64,000 nucleotides of DNA from Stenotrophomonas maltophilia (GCF_001676385.1 NZ_LYVJ01000013.1:1-64000); one strand, 5' to 3'; positions 1 to 9,472 are shown, counted from the first letter of the stretch. Numbers and translations: made by a program. The notes: generated from the letters alone by a model not told the origin.

Positions 1-16
1 GGGGGAGGGGCGATGC

Positions 17-46
17 AGTGGAGCCGAGCGTAGGCGCGGCTGCACG
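17..46. repeat. degenerate SMAG-like REP
   Basis: A short imperfect palindrome around GAGCCGAGCG and CGCGGCT lies just past the ybeY stop. It resembles the GTAGAGCCGAGC repeats found intact elsewhere in this window, but its head is GTGG and the stem is imperfect. It is probably a decayed copy. Confidence 0.35.
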
Positions 47-50
47 GGCC

Positions 51-536
51 TCAGCGCTCGCCCGCGTACGGGTCGGCGATGCCAAGTTCGGCCAGGATGT
101 CGCGCTCCAGCTGCTCCATCGCCTCGGCCTCCTTGTCGTCCTCATGGTCCCAGCCGAGCAGGTGCAGCACGCCATGCACGGTCAGGTGCGCGTAGTGGGC
201 GTTGAGCGCCTTGCCCTGTTCGCCGGCCTCCCGGGCGACCACGGGGGCGCAGATCACCAGGTCGCCGAGCAACGGGAACTTGACGCCCTTGGGCAGGCCT
301 TCGGGGACCTCGGCGGGGAAGCTGAGCACGTTGGTGGCGTAGTCCTTGCCGCGGTAATGGCGGTTCAACGACTGCCCTTCCTTGGCATCGACCACCCGGA
401 TGGCGAGGTCGGCCTCGCGGATGCGCCCCTTCAGCGCGGCTGCCACCCACCGGCGGAAACTCACCGCCGACGGCAGGCCGGCCCGCGGCAGGGCGTAGCT
501 GACGGCGACGTCCAGTCGCACGGGACCACGGGTCAT
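51..536 (-). CDS. ybeY: endoribonuclease YbeY, rRNA maturation factor
   Basis: YbeY is a small cytoplasmic metallo-RNase needed for 16S rRNA 3' end processing and ribosome quality control. The 161-residue product carries the zinc motif HxxxHxxGxxH, seen as [11 protein letters not shown] near residue 120, followed by the usual acidic stretch DHEDDKEAE. The length is normal. The start overlaps the stop of phoH upstream by 4 bases (ATGA type), so the two genes are translationally coupled, as in many proteobacteria where phoH/ybeZ precedes ybeY. The gene that usually follows (corC) would lie outside the window. Confidence 0.95.
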   Translation of the reverse strand: MTRGPVRLDVAVSYALPRAGLPSAVSFRRWVAAALKGRIREADLAIRVVDAKEGQSLNRHYRGKDYATNVLSFPAEVPEGLPKGVKFPLLGDLVICAPVVAREAGEQGKALNAHYAHLTVHGVLHLLGWDHEDDKEAEAMEQLERDILAELGIADPYAGER

Positions 537-1519
537 GGCGTTGCTCCAGGCTGGATCTGATGCAGGTCGCGGCGGTCGTAGGCGCTGACGATGCGGGCCA
601 CCAGAGGATGGCGGACCACGTCGCGGGATTCGAAGAACGTGAAGCTGACACCCTCGACGTCGCGCAGCACGTCGATGGCATCGCGCAGGCCCGACTTCAC
701 GTGCTTGGGCAGGTCGGTCTGGGTCAGGTCGCCGGTGACCACTGCAGTCGAGCCGAAGCCGAGCCGGGTCAGGAACATCTTCATCTGCTCGATGGTGGTG
801 TTCTGGGCTTCGTCGAGGATCACGAACGCGTCGTTGAGCGTACGGCCGCGCATGTAGGCAAGCGGCGCGATCTCGATGACGTTCTTCTCCAGCAGCTTTA
901 CCACCTTTTCCACGCCCATCATCTCGTACAGGGCGTCGTAGAGCGGCCGCAGGTAGGGGTCGACCTTCTGGCTCAGGTCGCCGGGCAGGAAGCCGAGCTT
1001 CTCGCCGGCTTCCACCGCCGGGCGCACCAGGATCAGGCGCTGCACCCGCGATTCGTTCAGGGCCTCGACCGCGCTGGCCACGGCCAGGAAGGTCTTGCCG
1101 GTGCCCGCCGGGCCGATGCCGAAGTTGATGTCATGGGTCGCGATCTGGTGCAGGTAGCGGCCCTGGTTGGCACCGCGGCCGCGCACGGTACCGCGCTTGA
1201 CCCTGATCGCCACCTCCTGCGCTTCGTAGGAACGTTCGGCGATCTGCTCGACATTGGCCTGCGCCAGGCGCAGGTGGATGGCATGGTTGTCGAAGGTGGT
1301 CTCGCCGGCTTCCGCGTACAACGCTTCGACCAGCTTCTGCGCCTCCGCGATGGCCTCCTTTGGCCCGCTGATGCGGAATACGAAGCCACGGTTGGCGATC
1401 TCCACGCCGAGCTTCAGCTCGATCTGGCGCAGGTGGCCATCAAAGGGGCCGCACAGGTTGGCCAATCGCTCGTTGTCTTCCGGCGACAGGGTGAAGTCTC
1501 GATGATCGATGCTTTTCAT
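533..1519 (-). CDS. ybeZ: PhoH-like ATPase (YbeZ)
   Basis: This is a 328-residue PhoH-family P-loop NTPase, a presumed partner of YbeY in RNA metabolism. The Walker A motif is [10 protein letters not shown] and Walker B is FVILDEAQN; a KH-like N-terminal part (residues about 15-90) precedes the ATPase domain. The frame is open up to 1696, but the ATG at 1519 ([11 protein letters not shown]) gives the family N-terminus; the 59 extra upstream residues look non-native. It overlaps ybeY by 4 bases. The conserved neighbour miaB is on the same strand at 5227-6645, separated from phoH by an exporter operon on the other strand. Confidence 0.93.
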   Translation of the reverse strand: MKSIDHRDFTLSPEDNERLANLCGPFDGHLRQIELKLGVEIANRGFVFRISGPKEAIAEAQKLVEALYAEAGETTFDNHAIHLRLAQANVEQIAERSYEAQEVAIRVKRGTVRGRGANQGRYLHQIATHDINFGIGPAGTGKTFLAVASAVEALNESRVQRLILVRPAVEAGEKLGFLPGDLSQKVDPYLRPLYDALYEMMGVEKVVKLLEKNVIEIAPLAYMRGRTLNDAFVILDEAQNTTIEQMKMFLTRLGFGSTAVVTGDLTQTDLPKHVKSGLRDAIDVLRDVEGVSFTFFESRDVVRHPLVARIVSAYDRRDLHQIQPGATP

Positions 1520-2057
1520 TGCTCGGGGTGGGGCGGATGCCTTCCACCGCAGTGTATCCAGGGAAGACAAGGGTAGCGCGCGCACCGGGCGCGCGGCCAG
1601 CAGGAAGGGCGATACAGGGTTTTCCACATCGGGTGTGGACGGGACTTGCCGAATCCTGTGGATAGACCCCGGCAGGTCTTGTGCCACAAGCATCATGAGC
1701 AGGTGGTGAAATAATCGTCATGGCCTGCGGTGGTGCACGCACCGGCCGTCCGGAAACGCGGGGCCGGGCAGGCGGAAGCGCAGGGCTGCACGCGCCGGCG
1801 GGCCACCGGCCGGCCCCGGGGGCGCCGGTCCATCATGGCGGTAGTGCAGGTTGCGTTGCCGTGCGAGCTCCGCCGATGCCGTGCCGGTTTTCCACACGCG
1901 CTGTGGAATGATGCTGAATCAAGCTGTGGATAGGTGGCGCGGACCCTTGTGGCAAAAGGCTTGCCAAGGCGTGGTGAAAAAACCGTCAGGGCTGATCGGA
2001 ATCATTGTGGGTGCACGCGGTGCATGGCACCGTGGCGCCGTCGCTGGAGGGAATGGC
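1520..2057. other. 538-bp intergenic region with DnaA-box-like cluster
   Basis: No convincing gene lies between phoH and the exporter operon, which are divergently oriented. The region holds several DnaA-box-like 9-mers. TTTTCCACA occurs at 1620-1628 and 1888-1896 and matches the relaxed consensus TTWTNCACA. TGTGGATAG occurs at 1657-1665 and 1925-1933, one mismatch from the inverted box. Partial boxes are TGTGGAC at 1634 and TGTGGAATG at 1902. Any role in DnaA titration or transcription control is inference. Confidence 0.5.
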
Positions 2058-3014
2058 ATGGGCGTCGGCAACGGGATGCGTGGAATCGGGCTGGCGGGCC
2101 TCGGCCTGCTGGCGGGATGCGGCCAGTCAACGCCGACAGCGTTGGGTACGCTGGAGTGGGACCGGATCACGGTACCGGCGCCGGCGGCCGAAGTGATCGC
2201 CACGGTGGATGTGCGCGAGGGCCAGCGGGTCAAGGCCGGCGCCGTGCTGATGCAGCTCGATCCGGCCCGGGGCGACGCGCAGTTTGCCGCCGCGCAGGCC
2301 GAAACCGCGCGTGCACAGGCACAGCTTGAGGAACTGACGATCGGCCCGCGCCAGGAACAGATCGCTCAGGCCTGGGCGCAGCTGGTCGCGTTGCGCGCGC
2401 AGGCCGCTGAAGCCAGCGCGTACTACCGCCGGGTGCAGCCGTTGGCTCGCCAGCGCCTGGTCGCGGCCGCCGAGCTGGACCGTGCACGGGCCGCCGCCGG
2501 CAATGCCGAGGCCAGCGTGCGTGCCGCCGAACAGGCCTGGCTGGAGCGTGTACATGGCAGCCGCGCGCAGGACATTGCCCAAGGCCAGGCGGCCGCCGAT
2601 GCCGCGCAGGCACAGCAGGCGGTGCAGGGTGTCAACCTGCAGAAGCTGCGGTTGCGCGCGCCGCGCGATGGCGTGGTCGATGCCTTGCCCTATCGCCAGG
2701 GAGACCAGGCACCGATCGGCGCACCGCTGGCGGTGCTGCTGGTCGGTGAGCGCCCCTATGCCCGCGTCTACCTGCCACAGCCCTTGCGCCTGCAGGTCAG
2801 GGTCGGGCAGGCGGCGCAGATACAGTTGGAAGGAGGCACTACCGTATTGAAGGGGCATGTGCGCGCCATCCGCAGCGAACCCTCGTTCACCCCGTACTAC
2901 GCATTGACCGGTGACGACGTCGAGCGCCTGAGCTATCTGGCCGAGATCGAAGTGGACACGGCCGCCGACATGCAGAAGCTGCCCGCGGGGCTGCCGGTGC
3001 GGGTGAGCTTCTGA
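2058..3014 (+). CDS. HlyD-family periplasmic adaptor lipoprotein of an ABC exporter
   Basis: This 318-residue membrane-fusion protein probably bridges the inner-membrane ABC transporter encoded by the next two genes to an outer-membrane channel. The start at 2058 follows a GGAGG at 2046-2050. The N-terminus is a lipoprotein signal with lipobox LLAGC, so the mature protein would be lipid-anchored. A biotinyl-lipoyl half-motif (VRAEGQRV-like, here VDVREGQRVKAG) is followed by a long alanine/glutamine-rich coiled-coil hairpin (residues about 75-190) and a beta-barrel domain. The gene order matches YbhG-YbhF-YbhS/R-type multidrug exporters. The substrate is unknown, and no outer-membrane partner lies nearby. 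Confidence 0.85.
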   Translation: MGVGNGMRGIGLAGLGLLAGCGQSTPTALGTLEWDRITVPAPAAEVIATVDVREGQRVKAGAVLMQLDPARGDAQFAAAQAETARAQAQLEELTIGPRQEQIAQAWAQLVALRAQAAEASAYYRRVQPLARQRLVAAAELDRARAAAGNAEASVRAAEQAWLERVHGSRAQDIAQGQAAADAAQAQQAVQGVNLQKLRLRAPRDGVVDALPYRQGDQAPIGAPLAVLLVGERPYARVYLPQPLRLQVRVGQAAQIQLEGGTTVLKGHVRAIRSEPSFTPYYALTGDDVERLSYLAEIEVDTAADMQKLPAGLPVRVSF

Positions 3015-3034
3015 GCGCCGGCGACGACATCGCG

Positions 3035-3958
3035 GTGCGCGCGCGGGCACTGACGCGTCGCTTCGGCGATCTGCTGGCGGTGGACAGCGTCGACCTGGCG
3101 GTGCCGCGTGGCCAGGTCTATGGCTTCCTGGGCCCGAACGGCTCGGGCAAGTCGACCACCATCCGCATGCTGTGTGGCCTGCTGGAGCCGAGCGCGGGGC
3201 AGATCGAAGTGCTGGGCCTGTCGGTGCCGGAGCAGGCCGAGGCACTGCGCCGACGCATCGGCTACATGACCCAGCGCTTCTCGTTGTACGAAGACCTGTC
3301 GGTGCGCGAGAACCTGGAGTTCCTCGCCGCCATCCAGGACCTGCCACGCGGGCAGGCACGGCAACGGGTCGATGCGCTGCTGCGGCAGTATCGCCTGCAG
3401 GACCGGCAGGTGCAGCTGGCCGGTACGCTCAGTGGCGGGCAGAAGCAACGCCTGGCGCTGGCCGGAGCGGTCGTGCATTGCCCCGAGCTGCTGTTCCTGG
3501 ACGAACCGACCAGTGCGGTCGATCCAGAGTCGCGCCGTGACTTCTGGGAAGCCCTGTTCGAGCTGGCCGACGCCGGTACCACGGTGCTTGTCTCCACCCA
3601 CTACATGGACGAGGCCGAGCGCTGCCATCGCCTGGCCATCCTCGATCGGGGGGCCCTGGTGGCCGATGGCACGCCGGGCGACCTGTGCTCGCGGCTGGAA
3701 GGGCGGACGCTGCAGGTCACGTCCTCGCAACCACGCCAGGCCAGCCATGCGCTGGCCGGACTGCCCGGGGTACTGAGCGTGGCGCAGATCGGCACGCAGC
3801 TGCGCGTGTTGTGCAGCGAGGGTACGACCGATTCACCGGCACTGCGGGACGCATTGGCCAGTGCCGATCCCAAGGCGCACATCGAAGCGGTGGCACCGAA
3901 CCTGGAAGACGTGTTCGTCGCTGCCACGCGGGGACGAGGCCGGGAGCCGGCGGCATGA
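3035..3958 (+). CDS. ABC transporter ATP-binding protein
   Basis: This is the nucleotide-binding subunit of the exporter. It has Walker A (GPNGSGKST), the Q-loop, signature LSGGQKQRLALAGA and Walker B (LLFLDEPTSAVD), followed by a switch histidine (STHYMDEAE) and a roughly 90-residue C-terminal regulatory extension. The GTG at 3035 is the safest start and gives 307 residues. However, an in-frame CTG at 3011 overlaps the stop of the adaptor gene (CTGA) and would add eight residues giving a more family-like N-terminus (SAGDDIAV). If that is the true start, it is a rare codon with tight coupling. The gene overlaps the permease by 4 bases. Confidence 0.9.
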   Translation: MRARALTRRFGDLLAVDSVDLAVPRGQVYGFLGPNGSGKSTTIRMLCGLLEPSAGQIEVLGLSVPEQAEALRRRIGYMTQRFSLYEDLSVRENLEFLAAIQDLPRGQARQRVDALLRQYRLQDRQVQLAGTLSGGQKQRLALAGAVVHCPELLFLDEPTSAVDPESRRDFWEALFELADAGTTVLVSTHYMDEAERCHRLAILDRGALVADGTPGDLCSRLEGRTLQVTSSQPRQASHALAGLPGVLSVAQIGTQLRVLCSEGTTDSPALRDALASADPKAHIEAVAPNLEDVFVAATRGRGREPAA

Positions 3959-5067
3959 ACCTGCGCCGGCTATGGGCGATCATGCTCAAGGAACTGCGGC
4001 AGCTGCGCCGTGACCGCATCACCCTGGCGATGATCGTCGGCATTCCGGTGATGCAGCTGCTGCTGTTCGGGTATGCGATCAACCTCAACCTGCGCCACCT
4101 CGACGCCGGCGTGGCCGACCAGGCCAACAGCGCCGCCTCGCGCGCGCTGGTGCAGGACATGGTCGCCACCGGCGTGATCACGCCGCGCGGCAAGTTCTAC
4201 ACGCCGGACCAGCTGATGCAGGCGCTGCGCCGCGGCGAGATCAGCGTGGGCGTCGTGGTACCGGCCGACTTCGAGCGCCGCCGCTTCGATGGGCGCGAGG
4301 CGGTGCAGGTGCTGGTCGATGGCAGTGACACGGTGGTGCAGAGCGCGGCAATCCAGTTGGCGCAGGTGCCCTTGGATACGCGCCCGGCAAGCAATGCGCG
4401 GCCGCTCCGCGAAGGCAGCATCGCCAGTGGCCCGGTCAGTGTGATCAGCTTCTACAATCCGCAGCGGCGCTCGGCGGTGAACATCGTGCCGGGCCTGATC
4501 GGGGTGATCCTGACCATGACCCTGGTGATGTTCACCGCAGTGGCCGTGGTGCGCGAGCGCGAGCGCGGCAACATGGAACTGCTGATCGCCACGCCGGTAT
4601 CGCGCAGCGAGCTGATGGTCGGCAAGGTATTGCCCTATGCGGCCATCGGCCTGCTGCAGACCACGCTGGTGCTGGTGCTTGGCACGTGGCTGTTCGAGGT
4701 GCCGATCCGCGGCAGCCTGCTGGACATCTATCTTGCCGCGGTGCTGCTGGTGCTGGCCAACCTGGCGCTGGGCCTGCTGATCTCAACGCGTGCGCGCTCG
4801 CAGTTCCAGGCGATGCAGATGACGCTGTTCCTGTTCCTGCCCTCGATCCTGTTGTCGGGCTTCATGTTCCCGTTCGCTGGCATGCCATCGCCGGTACAGT
4901 GGCTGGCCGAGGTGCTGCCACTGACCCATTTCCTGCGCCTGGTGCGCGGCATCATGCTGCGCGGTGCCTCGCTGTGGGAACTGTGGGCGGATGCGCTGGC
5001 GCTGCTGGCCTTCATCGTGGTGATGATGACGCTGGCGATCCTGCGTTTCCGCAAGCGTTTGGATTGA
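3955..5067 (+). CDS. ABC-2 type permease
   Basis: This is a 370-residue inner-membrane permease of the ABC-2 family with the YhhJ/YbhS layout. One N-terminal membrane segment (around LAMIVGIPVMQLLLFGYAI) is followed by a large periplasmic domain and a C-terminal cluster of about five membrane segments from residue 175 on. The start is the ATG at 3955, which overlaps the ATPase stop (ATGA); the same frame is open further upstream but has no family N-terminus. Only one permease gene is present, so the transporter is presumably a homodimer. Export of a drug or lipid-like compound is inferred from family only. Confidence 0.9.
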   Translation: MNLRRLWAIMLKELRQLRRDRITLAMIVGIPVMQLLLFGYAINLNLRHLDAGVADQANSAASRALVQDMVATGVITPRGKFYTPDQLMQALRRGEISVGVVVPADFERRRFDGREAVQVLVDGSDTVVQSAAIQLAQVPLDTRPASNARPLREGSIASGPVSVISFYNPQRRSAVNIVPGLIGVILTMTLVMFTAVAVVRERERGNMELLIATPVSRSELMVGKVLPYAAIGLLQTTLVLVLGTWLFEVPIRGSLLDIYLAAVLLVLANLALGLLISTRARSQFQAMQMTLFLFLPSILLSGFMFPFAGMPSPVQWLAEVLPLTHFLRLVRGIMLRGASLWELWADALALLAFIVVMMTLAILRFRKRLD

Positions 5068-5070
5068 GGT

Positions 5071-5226
5071 ATGCCGACCAACGGTCGGCATCCACCCCGG
5101 TAGGTGCCGGCCGCCGGCCGGCATCAACTCCGGTGGGTGCCGACCACTGACCGGCATCAACTCCGGTGGGTGCCGACCACTGACCGGCATCAACTCCGGT
5201 GGGTGCCGACCGTTGGTCGGCGCACC
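5071..5226. repeat. tandem REP array, five palindromes
   Basis: Five consecutive units built on GTGCCGACC...GGTCGGCA lie tail to tail. Two are identical 33-mers (5132-5164 and 5165-5197) with core CCGACCACTGACCGG. A GGCCGCCGGCC variant precedes them (from 5099), and a CCGACCGTTGGTCGG unit (5198-5226) ends within a few bases of the miaB stop. The block sits between convergent genes (permease and miaB) and may act as a bidirectional transcript-stabilising or terminating element. The same palindrome recurs at 9469, 9506 and 13634. Confidence 0.85.
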
Positions 5227-6645
5227 TTACTCCGCCACCACGCGCCCGCGCAGCGAATTGGTCAGCGCTTCGGTGATCATCACGTCCACGAACTGGCCGA
5301 TCAGGCGCGCCGGCGCCGGGAAGTTCACCGAGCGCATGTTCTCGGTCTTGCCGGTCAGCTCGTCCGGATTCTTGCGCGAGGGCCCTTCCACCAGCACGGT
5401 CTGCACGGTGCCGACCATCTTTTCGGAGATGCGGGCGGCATGGGCGTTGATGCGTTCCTGCAGGCGCGACAGGCGCGCGTGCTTCTCGGCATCGCTGAGC
5501 GTGTCCTCCAGGTCCGCGGCAGGAGTGCCCGGGCGGCGCGAGTAGATGAAGGAGAAACTGTGGTCGAAGCCGATATCCTCGATCAGCTTCATGGTCTTCT
5601 CGAAGTCGGCCTCGGTCTCGCCGGGAAAACCCACGATGAAGTCCGAGCTGATCGAGATGTCCGGGCGGACTGCGCGCAGCTTGCGGATCTTCGACTTGAA
5701 TTCAAGCGCGGTATAGCCGCGCTTCATTGCCGAAAGCACGCGGTCGCTGCCGGCCTGCACCGGCAGGTGCAGGAAGTTGGCCAGCTGCGGCACATCGCGG
5801 AATGCGTCGACCAGCGAATCGCTGAACTCCAACGGATGCGAAGTGGTGAAGCGGATGCGGCCGATACCGTCGATCTCGGCGATGGTGCGGATCAGCAGGC
5901 CGAGGTCGGCGAACTCGCCGTCGCCGTAGGGGCCACGATAAGCGTTGACGTTCTGGCCGAGCAGGTTGATCTCGCGCACGCCCTGTGCGGCCAGCTGCGC
6001 AACCTCCACCACGACGTCCTCGAACGGCCGGCTGACCTCGGTGCCGCGGGTGTAGGGCACCACGCAGAACGAGCAGTACTTGGAGCAGCCTTCCATGATC
6101 GACACGAACGCCGAAGGCCCTTCCGCACGCGGCTCCGGCAGGCGATCGAACTTCTCGATCTCGGGAAAGCTGATGTCCACCTGCGGGCGCTTCTGCTCGC
6201 GCCGCGCGCGGATCAGCTCCGGCAGGCGATGCAGCGTCTGCGGCCCGAACACCAGGTCCACGAACGGTGCGCGCTTGATGATCGCCTCGCCTTCCTGCGA
6301 CGCAACACAGCCGCCCACGCCAATGATGACGTCGCGGCCCTGGTTCTTCAGGCCCTTCCACACGCCCAGCTGGCTGAACACCTTCTCCTGCGCCTTCTCG
6401 CGGATCGAGCAGGTGTTGACCAGGATGACGTCGGCGTCCTCCGGCGTGTCGGTCAGTTCCAGGCCATCGCTGGCGGCGAGCACGTCGGCCATCTTGGCCG
6501 AGTCGTACTCGTTCATCTGGCAACCGTGGGTCTTGATGTACAGCTTGCCTTTCACCTGGTCGGGCTTGCGCGGACCGGCGGGCAGGGCAACGAGCGGGGT
6601 ACCGCCCTGCGGGGCGGGCGGGAAGACGTCTGGCGTCCCGGTCAT
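5227..6645 (-). CDS. miaB: tRNA-i6A37 methylthiotransferase MiaB
   Basis: MiaB is a radical-SAM enzyme that adds the 2-methylthio group to i6A37 in tRNAs reading UNN codons. The 472-residue protein has the N-terminal UPF0004 domain with its cysteines ([23 protein letters not shown]) for the auxiliary cluster. It also has the radical-SAM motif CSKYCSFC in the segment [17 protein letters not shown], and a C-terminal TRAM domain. The length is normal. It lies on the same strand as phoH-ybeY, its usual partners, with an exporter operon placed between. Confidence 0.96.
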   Translation of the reverse strand: MTGTPDVFPPAPQGGTPLVALPAGPRKPDQVKGKLYIKTHGCQMNEYDSAKMADVLAASDGLELTDTPEDADVILVNTCSIREKAQEKVFSQLGVWKGLKNQGRDVIIGVGGCVASQEGEAIIKRAPFVDLVFGPQTLHRLPELIRARREQKRPQVDISFPEIEKFDRLPEPRAEGPSAFVSIMEGCSKYCSFCVVPYTRGTEVSRPFEDVVVEVAQLAAQGVREINLLGQNVNAYRGPYGDGEFADLGLLIRTIAEIDGIGRIRFTTSHPLEFSDSLVDAFRDVPQLANFLHLPVQAGSDRVLSAMKRGYTALEFKSKIRKLRAVRPDISISSDFIVGFPGETEADFEKTMKLIEDIGFDHSFSFIYSRRPGTPAADLEDTLSDAEKHARLSRLQERINAHAARISEKMVGTVQTVLVEGPSRKNPDELTGKTENMRSVNFPAPARLIGQFVDVMITEALTNSLRGRVVAE

Positions 6646-6717
6646 GGCGCTTAATCCATTCGGGTGGCGGGAGAGCCGGCAATTCTACCTGCATCCAGAG
6701 CCACCCGCCGCGCCCTT

Positions 6718-6818
6718 GTAGAGCCGAGCCCACGCTCGGCTGCTCTTCCCGCTTCCCATGGGGCAGCCTGGCATGGCCTGGCTCTACTGAAGCCAGCCGA
6801 GCGTGGGCTCGGCCCTAC
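6718..6818. repeat. SMAG repeat pair, inverted
   Basis: GTAGAGCCGAGCCCACGCTC at 6718 and its inverted counterpart ending GGGCTCGGCCCTAC at 6818 flank about 50 bp. Each unit is itself a hairpin with a GTAG head, the layout described for Stenotrophomonas SMAG repeats. It lies between miaB and the glutathione transferase gene. Confidence 0.85.
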
Positions 6819-6840
6819 AAGGGAAGCCAGCCGGCGCTCC

Positions 6841-7461
6841 TTACGCCGCCACCAGCTCCGCGTCGATCTGCCGCGAACGGTCAAAGGGAGTCAGCGCGCT
6901 CATCCGCGCGATGTATGCCGCGGTTGCCGGCGCCGGCTGCACCAGGCCGAAAGCGCTGGTCCATGCCAGCGCGTTGCCCCACAGCACATCGGCAGCGCTC
7001 ATCATCTCGCCCAGCAGGTAGGGCCCCTGTGCCAGCTGCGCCTCGATCACCTGCAGCACGGTCTCGGCATCGTTGTAGGGCGACATCGACTGCGGCGGCG
7101 GATCGCGGCGCATCGCGCGGTCGATCATCGCCGGCTCGAAGCAGGCGCCATAGAAGGCCATCCAGCGCAGGTACGGGCCGCGCAGCGCATCGCCGATCGG
7201 CGGCGCCAGCCCGGCCTCGGGGTACAGGTCGGCCAGGTACAGGTAGATCGCTACCTGTTCGGTCACCAGCGCGCCGTTGTGGACGATGGCCGGCACCTTG
7301 CCCATCGGGTTGATGGCAAGGTAGGCCGGGGCCAGATTGGCACCGGCCTTCAGGTCCAGCACCTGCATGCGGTAGTCGGCACCCAGCGCTTCGAGCAGGG
7401 CCACGGCGCCGCTCGAGCGCGAGCGGGCAGCGTGGTACAGGGTGATCTGGCGGGACGTCAT
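6841..7461 (-). CDS. glutathione S-transferase family protein
   Basis: This is a 206-residue cytosolic GST-like enzyme. The N-terminal thioredoxin-fold domain (residues 1-85) contains the candidate catalytic serine region ARSRSSG, the cis-proline motif NPMGKVPA and a TEQVAIYLYLAD segment that would hold the glutathione gamma-glutamyl group. An all-helical domain follows. The start is the ATG at 7461. It is divergently transcribed from a WYL-type regulator at 7540, with 78 bp between them, so the regulator may control it; this is inference. The substrate is unknown. Confidence 0.88.
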   Translation of the reverse strand: MTSRQITLYHAARSRSSGAVALLEALGADYRMQVLDLKAGANLAPAYLAINPMGKVPAIVHNGALVTEQVAIYLYLADLYPEAGLAPPIGDALRGPYLRWMAFYGACFEPAMIDRAMRRDPPPQSMSPYNDAETVLQVIEAQLAQGPYLLGEMMSAADVLWGNALAWTSAFGLVQPAPATAAYIARMSALTPFDRSRQIDAELVAA

Positions 7462-7539
7462 GGCAATGCTCCTTGCAGCGGGTGGCGAAGGAGGCCATCG
7501 TGGTCCACTATTGCGGACGAAACCTGTCCTCGATTCTTC

Positions 7540-8508
7540 ATGCGCCATACCGCCCATCGACTGCTCCGCCTGATCGCCCTGCTGCAGGCCCGTCGCCAGT
7601 GGTCGGGGGCCGAACTGGCCGAGCGCATGGGCGTGGACCGGCGCAGCATCCGGCGCGATATCGAGCGCCTGCGTGAGCTGGGCTACCCGGTACGGGCATC
7701 GGCCGGGGTCGGCGGCGGCTACCAGCTGGGCGCAGGGGCGCCGGTGCTGCCGATGCTGCTGGACGAGGAGGAAGCCACCACCCTGGCCATTGCGCTGCGT
7801 GCGGCATCGGCCACCGTCGCCGGCATCGATGACACTGCGCGCGGCCTGTTGTCCAAGCTCGATCCCCTGGTGCCGACCCGGCGGCGCCAACAGGCGGGAG
7901 AGGTGCATGCCGCCACTGCCACCTTGTCCGACCTGCCGGCTACCGACGCGCGCCTGCTCGGGCAGTTGGCCCAGCATTGCCGGCAAGCGTCGCGCCTGGC
8001 CTTCGAATATCGCAGCGCGCAGGATGTGGTCACCCAGCGCGAGGTCGAGGCACAGCACCTGGTCAATTACGGGCGGCGCTGGTACCTGCTGGCCTGGGAC
8101 CTGCTGAGGCAGGACTGGCGCACCCTGCGTGTCGACCGGATGGGCCCGGCGCGTGCAATGACCGGGGCAGGCCTGCACCGGCGTACCCCGGCGCCGCCGG
8201 ACGTCATGGTGCGGCAAGCGGTCAGCCAGGCCCCCTTCGCGCTGCAGGCCATCGTGCGCCTGGCAGGCAGCCAGGCGGAGCTTGAAGGCCGGATTCCTCC
8301 CTGGTGCGGGGTGCTTGAAGCCGATGGCCCGGACCATTGCCTGCTGCGCATGGGCGCGGAGAGCCGCGGCATGATGCTGGCGCAGATCCTCAGCCTGGAC
8401 CGCGTTCCGGTGGCGCTGTGGACCACGCCGGCCGGGCTGCGCGACGAACTGGCACAACGCCTGGCGGGGCTGGGTGAGGTGCTGGCTGTGCCGCCGGTCA
8501 CAGGCTGA
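7540..8508 (+). CDS. YafY-type HTH/WYL transcriptional regulator
   Basis: A 322-residue DNA-binding regulator. The N-terminal winged HTH (MGVDRRSIRRDIERLRELGY, residues about 27-46) is of the HTH_11 type. A WYL ligand-binding domain follows, with the signature WYLLAWD and the arginine-rich strand RTLRVDRM. A C-terminal WCX-like segment completes the protein. The start is the ATG at 7540; longer upstream frames cross the intergenic region and are not native. It faces away from the GST gene and probably regulates it. The ligand is unknown. Confidence 0.88.
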   Translation: MRHTAHRLLRLIALLQARRQWSGAELAERMGVDRRSIRRDIERLRELGYPVRASAGVGGGYQLGAGAPVLPMLLDEEEATTLAIALRAASATVAGIDDTARGLLSKLDPLVPTRRRQQAGEVHAATATLSDLPATDARLLGQLAQHCRQASRLAFEYRSAQDVVTQREVEAQHLVNYGRRWYLLAWDLLRQDWRTLRVDRMGPARAMTGAGLHRRTPAPPDVMVRQAVSQAPFALQAIVRLAGSQAELEGRIPPWCGVLEADGPDHCLLRMGAESRGMMLAQILSLDRVPVALWTTPAGLRDELAQRLAGLGEVLAVPPVTG

Positions 8509-8554
8509 GCCGCGTCGCTTGGCAAGCCCCGGCGAAGCTGGGACACTCGCCGCC

Positions 8555-9472
8555 ATGAAGGGGATACTGGGGACAACGGCGATCGTCATCGCTGCGCTGA
8601 CCGCTGCGCCGGCCAGTGCCGGCACCCTGTACAAATGCCAGGGCGCAGATGGTGTCACCAGTTATGTGAGCAAGCGCGTGGCCGGGGCCCGCTGCAGCAC
8701 CATCAGCTACAGCCGGGATACCCGGGCCGCACCGCGCCCGGTGGTGGCGGCACCACAGCCCGCGCCTGCCATCGCAGCCGGCATCGAGCGCAATCCTGCC
8801 GCAGTGGAAGCGCGTGGCGCGGTGTCCGCAGCGGCGCCCGCGCCCGCGGCGGTGTCCGCACCCGCGCCCCCGCCTGCCTCGCGGGGCGGTCGCATGGTCA
8901 GTGGCCAGGTCTATTCCTTCATGAAGGATGGCGTGCGCCACTACACAAGTGCACGTCCGACCCAGGTGGCCAACCTGGGTCCGGTGCGGACCATCCGCTA
9001 CAGTTTCATGGAGCGCTGCTTCGCCTGCGGTGCCAACCCGCGCGTGGACTTCGGCACGGTGCGCCTGAACACCACCGCGTTCCAGAGTGAGATCAGCGCG
9101 GCCGCGCGCGAGTTCGGCGTGGAGGAAGCAGTGGTTCGCGCGATCATCCACGCCGAGTCGGCCTACAACCCGACGGCGCTCAGCCGCGCCGGCGCGCAGG
9201 GGCTGATGCAGCTGATGCCGCCGACCGCTGCCCGCTTTGGAGTCAGTGATTCCTACGACGCCGGGCAGAACATCCGCGGCGGCGTGCAATACCTGGCCTG
9301 GTTGTTGAAGCGCTTCAACGGCGACCTGACCCTGGCGGCGGCCGGCTACAACGCCGGCGAAGGTGCGGTGGACCGCCACGGTGGCGTGCCACCCTACAGC
9401 GAAACCCAGTACTACGTGCGCCGGGTCGGGCAACTGGCCGAGCGTTACCGCACCGCCCTGAGCCACCAGTAG
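8555..9472 (+). CDS. secreted lytic transglycosylase (SLT) with DUF4124 domain
   Basis: A 305-residue periplasmic enzyme predicted to cleave the glycan chain of peptidoglycan. It has a Sec signal peptide (about residues 1-23, ending ASAG) and a short DUF4124-like segment beginning GTLYKCQ. A long Ala/Pro-rich linker follows, then a C-terminal SLT domain. The catalytic glutamate lies in IIHAESAYNP, followed by GAQGLMQLMP and AAGYNAGEGAV, all typical of family 1 transglycosylases. The start ATG at 8555 is the one that gives the signal peptide. It is transcribed alone and followed by REP units. Confidence 0.92.
   Translation: MKGILGTTAIVIAALTAAPASAGTLYKCQGADGVTSYVSKRVAGARCSTISYSRDTRAAPRPVVAAPQPAPAIAAGIERNPAAVEARGAVSAAAPAPAAVSAPAPPPASRGGRMVSGQVYSFMKDGVRHYTSARPTQVANLGPVRTIRYSFMERCFACGANPRVDFGTVRLNTTAFQSEISAAAREFGVEEAVVRAIIHAESAYNPTALSRAGAQGLMQLMPPTAARFGVSDSYDAGQNIRGGVQYLAWLLKRFNGDLTLAAAGYNAGEGAVDRHGGVPPYSETQYYVRRVGQLAERYRTALSHQ

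Noticed and set aside
1620..1933. Chromosomal origin of replication
   Set aside because: DnaA-like boxes occur, but there is no dnaA, dnaN, gidA or A+T-rich unwinding element nearby.
5071..5226. CRISPR-like array
   Set aside because: The units are palindromic REP sequences with no unique spacers between them and no cas genes nearby.
6841..8658. A 605-residue minus-strand frame covering GST and the WYL regulator
   Set aside because: Only its last 206 residues (the GST) are protein-like. The rest is antisense to the regulator.
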